From Diphasiastrum complanatum (lineage: Eukaryota; Streptophyta; Lycopodiopsida; Lycopodiales; Lycopodiaceae), in contig CM055095.1 in the NCBI GenBank assembly GCA_029204225.1, positions 75,531,672 through 75,595,671 of the forward strand: a DNA stretch of 64,000 nt, given 5' to 3'. How positions within the stretch are numbered: position 1 is the first letter of the stretch; each line of letters starts with the position of its first letter. The notes beneath the pieces were generated by a model. It ran no database searches, was not told the DNA's origin, and saw only the letters and a list, made by a program, of their open reading frames with translations. Positions 61,613 through 64,000 of this stretch are shown in pieces. Both the position numbers and the translations under genes were made by a program.

Positions 61613-64000
61613 AATACATATTGTGATATTGTGAGTATTTAGTTGCACAAATTGTGACTATTTTTGTGAATTTAATCGTGAAATTGAGAACTGTAAAATT
61701 TATCACTACTTCTATCAATTCGGACACAGTAAATTGTGATATTCATTTTCTGCAATTGTGATTGTGCATCACGAAATCATAAATATTACATCATGAAATT
61801 TACTATCACTTTTGTGAACATTAATTTTGAAATTTTTATATTAAGTTTTAAAACTACAAATACTTAAGAATAAAATTTGTCGTTCCTTTTGAAAACTGAT
61901 TACTATATTGCGAATCTACTATTTTTAAAATTATGTATAATTTTGTGACTATTGATTCTGATATTGTGACATGTTTATTACTCAAAATATGAAAATTATT
62001 ATTATTATTTCGTAAAGCTAGAAAATGAATAAATAATTTTCATCCATTCTTATTGGTCATTTCTCATGTCAAAAATCTACAAATCATAAAACACCACAAA
62101 AATGGCAAGGCCTTTGTGCAATCTCGCACAAAGATAAGGATTGACCAAACACACGTAATTTATCGATACAAAATATTTAGTATGGTTATCAACAAAAAAG
62201 GAGGAAATGGATTTTGAAACTTATTTAAACATGTGGCGTGCTCATTAAATGAGTTTTACAATAAAATTGAATGAGATTTATTCAAAAACAAGATTATGGT
62301 ATATCACAAAGGCATTGCAACAAGTTTCTTGAATTAAAAATGTGATTGTTTAAAATTGGATGCAAGGTAATTAGCAAAACCATATATGAAATGATTTTGT
62401 GAATGAAAATATAAATATTTATTTGATTATTGTTGTTGGTGATGATGTTGGTGGATCATGTAGGTCAGAGATGCATGCATAAAAAGAGATGACACAACTT
62501 TTTGCTATTTATGACATATAAAGGTGCATCTAACATGCATTTGTAGAAAAAGAGGGGGACACGATTTTTTTGATATTTACGACTTGTTTATAAGGGTGCA
62601 CCTGTAGCTAAAGGACCAAGTTCTTGCAATAAAGTGCTTAGCAATATGACAAAAATCACTTTGCCCACATGCATTTACGATTTAATACATTGACTTCAAT
62701 GTTAACTTTTGCATGAAATTCATTGGCCAACTTAGTATTGCCTGTTTGCAAGCAATGCCAAAAAATGTATGTTGGTTTCCGAGGGAGGCTTGAACATTGA
62801 ATGCCAAGCTAAGCAACTAGCCAACCCCATTTGACGCCAAATGAATGCCAAAAAATAAAAACAAACACATGTCAATGTTCTTACGATTGAAAAGGACTAC
62901 TGGCAGGGCCAAAAGAAAGGTTGTTTGTTGTTTTTGCCCTCACGGTAAAGATCAAAAGTAGGTGTGCTATTCCCGAACTCCAAGAGTTGATGTTTACATG
63001 CATAGGCCAGGTACCATGCATAGGGTAGGTACTGCTACATAAATATTACGGCTGCCAATTGGATCTTCTGTTTGCATATTCAAAAGGCTAAGATGTCCTA
63101 CTGACAGACAGATCGCTGCGACAGATGGTTCTTCTCATGCAAATGAATCAGGCTAAGGAAACCGTTTCCAAACTCACAGGAACGCATGAGGTGCTGATAT
63201 ATATATACTTCCAATCTGTCGCAGGTCTGATGGACGTGGTTCAAAAGCTCCCACTACTGCCGGCTTCTGGGAGATCGTTGCATGCATGCTGTACTTATAC
63301 GAACTGAAGGACTGCTGCTTCCACTGTCTAAACTTCGGACATAGCCCGCAGAAAGACTTGTTTAATGGATTGCAGAAGAATCGTATTGAGCGGATAAAGG
63401 CCTGATAAGCCTATTAGGAAACAATTTAATACGCTAATTTGTGTTGGGTTTTAGTAAAGTTTTCCGACATGATGGATTCAACACTAATTGGTGCAAAGAC
63501 CTTGTACCTTGTCTTTGGCATCACAATGCAGGCTACTCACCCTCCCTCAAATTGTACCAAATCCTACACATCACATTGCACGGAGGCCATTGAAGCCTTA
63601 CTACTACTCAGGTACAACCAACTTTGACACTGGCACGAATCAGGACGTCAAATAGAATCGATCTTGTTAGCAATTTCAGACTGTCTAATAGACTTGATTA
63701 TTCGACACCTTTATTGACATGGCCGTTGAGCAGCACTCGCAGATTTCAGACAGTTATTGTCACAGAGAGCCTTGAATTATTACACAGATACGTAAGAGGT
63801 ACAACTCTACGCACTGGGTACTTCATTCTTGAAGGAGAGAGTTAGACGGTTACTCTCGCAGCCAAACTCTTTCTGAGTCTCTGACTTCTGATCAGAAAAG
63901 GATGTATTTTCGTCAATTAAGTCTTGAGAAAGAGCGCGATCTCAAGGCTCTATATGTGTTTTATGAGAAATCGGATACAGCAAGTCAGCAACCTAGTGCT
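61613..64000. other. AT-rich terminal region without recognised genes
   Basis: No supported coding sequence. A SINE-like piece lies at 62,761-62,838. Frames in the last kilobase (63,125-63,845) are short, and only a weak RYVRGTT phrase recalls copia RNase H flanks; not accepted as an annotation. Confidence 0.45.
62761..62838 (-). repeat. tRNA-derived SINE-like sequence, third copy
   Basis: Shares TATGTTGGTTTCC, GAGGCTTGAAC and GCCAAGCTAAGCAACTAGCC with the unit at 55,881. On the minus strand these give a B-box-like TTCAAGCC preceded by an A-box-like GGCTAGTTGC. Confidence 0.4.

Noticed and set aside
63624-63845. Phrase RYVRGTT in a plus frame resembling the copia RNase H flank
   Set aside because: The surrounding residues do not match copia; a seven-residue similarity is insufficient.

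Overview
The window reads as nuclear DNA of a land plant with a large, repeat-rich genome. Two spliced host genes with plant-type GT-AG introns sit in a matrix of decayed Ty1/copia and Ty3/gypsy retrotransposons, MITE-like elements and long (CT)n, (GA)n and (CA)n tracts. No bacterial-style operon, CRISPR array, rRNA gene or convincing tRNA gene was seen. The species cannot be named from the sequence. The 12.4-kb retrotransposon-filled intron suggests a large-genome angiosperm or gymnosperm.

Layout. 1-2.6 kb: the last six exons (+) of a MUT9-like/PPK-type casein-kinase-I-like kinase. 2.6-9.7 kb: gene flank, a TIR element, a copia gag fragment, unidentified minus-strand coding debris, a 160-bp (CT)n tract and a rearranged gag. 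9.7-13.3 kb: AT-rich non-coding DNA ending in a 1.1-kb repeat with a second copy at 56.6-57.8 kb. 13.3-22.1 kb: minus-strand remnants (copia 1, a gypsy RT/RNase H piece, copia 2 with integrase fused to RNase H, then an unidentified ORF). 25.0-26.3 kb: a minus-strand coiled-coil ORF. 26.3-30.4 kb: plus-strand gypsy material in the odd order integrase, LTR, PBS, leader, gag. 32.0-37.1 kb: a plus-strand copia element with one LTR truncated at each outer edge.

38.4-53.3 kb: a three-exon gene (+) encoding a predicted 414-residue coiled-coil protein with a C-terminal membrane segment. Its first intron (39,016-51,435) holds a chromovirus-like gypsy pol remnant, a gypsy-truncating LTR-like segment, a copia 3 remnant, a hAT-type MITE and a chromodomain/LTR fragment. 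53.3-64 kb: two more MITEs with perfect 8-bp target duplications, tRNA-SINE-like pieces, the second 1.1-kb repeat copy and a second TIR-element copy. Between these lie two decayed intron-containing coding segments in divergent orientation. The plus-strand one carries the C-terminal motifs of an N4/N6-type DNA methyltransferase and is the least expected content of the window.

Only the two host genes look functional. Every transposon-derived frame shows stops, frameshifts, truncation or loss of a catalytic segment. The best structural evidence concerns the MITEs (three perfect 8-bp TSDs), the fused copia 2 and the reciprocally truncated copia LTRs.
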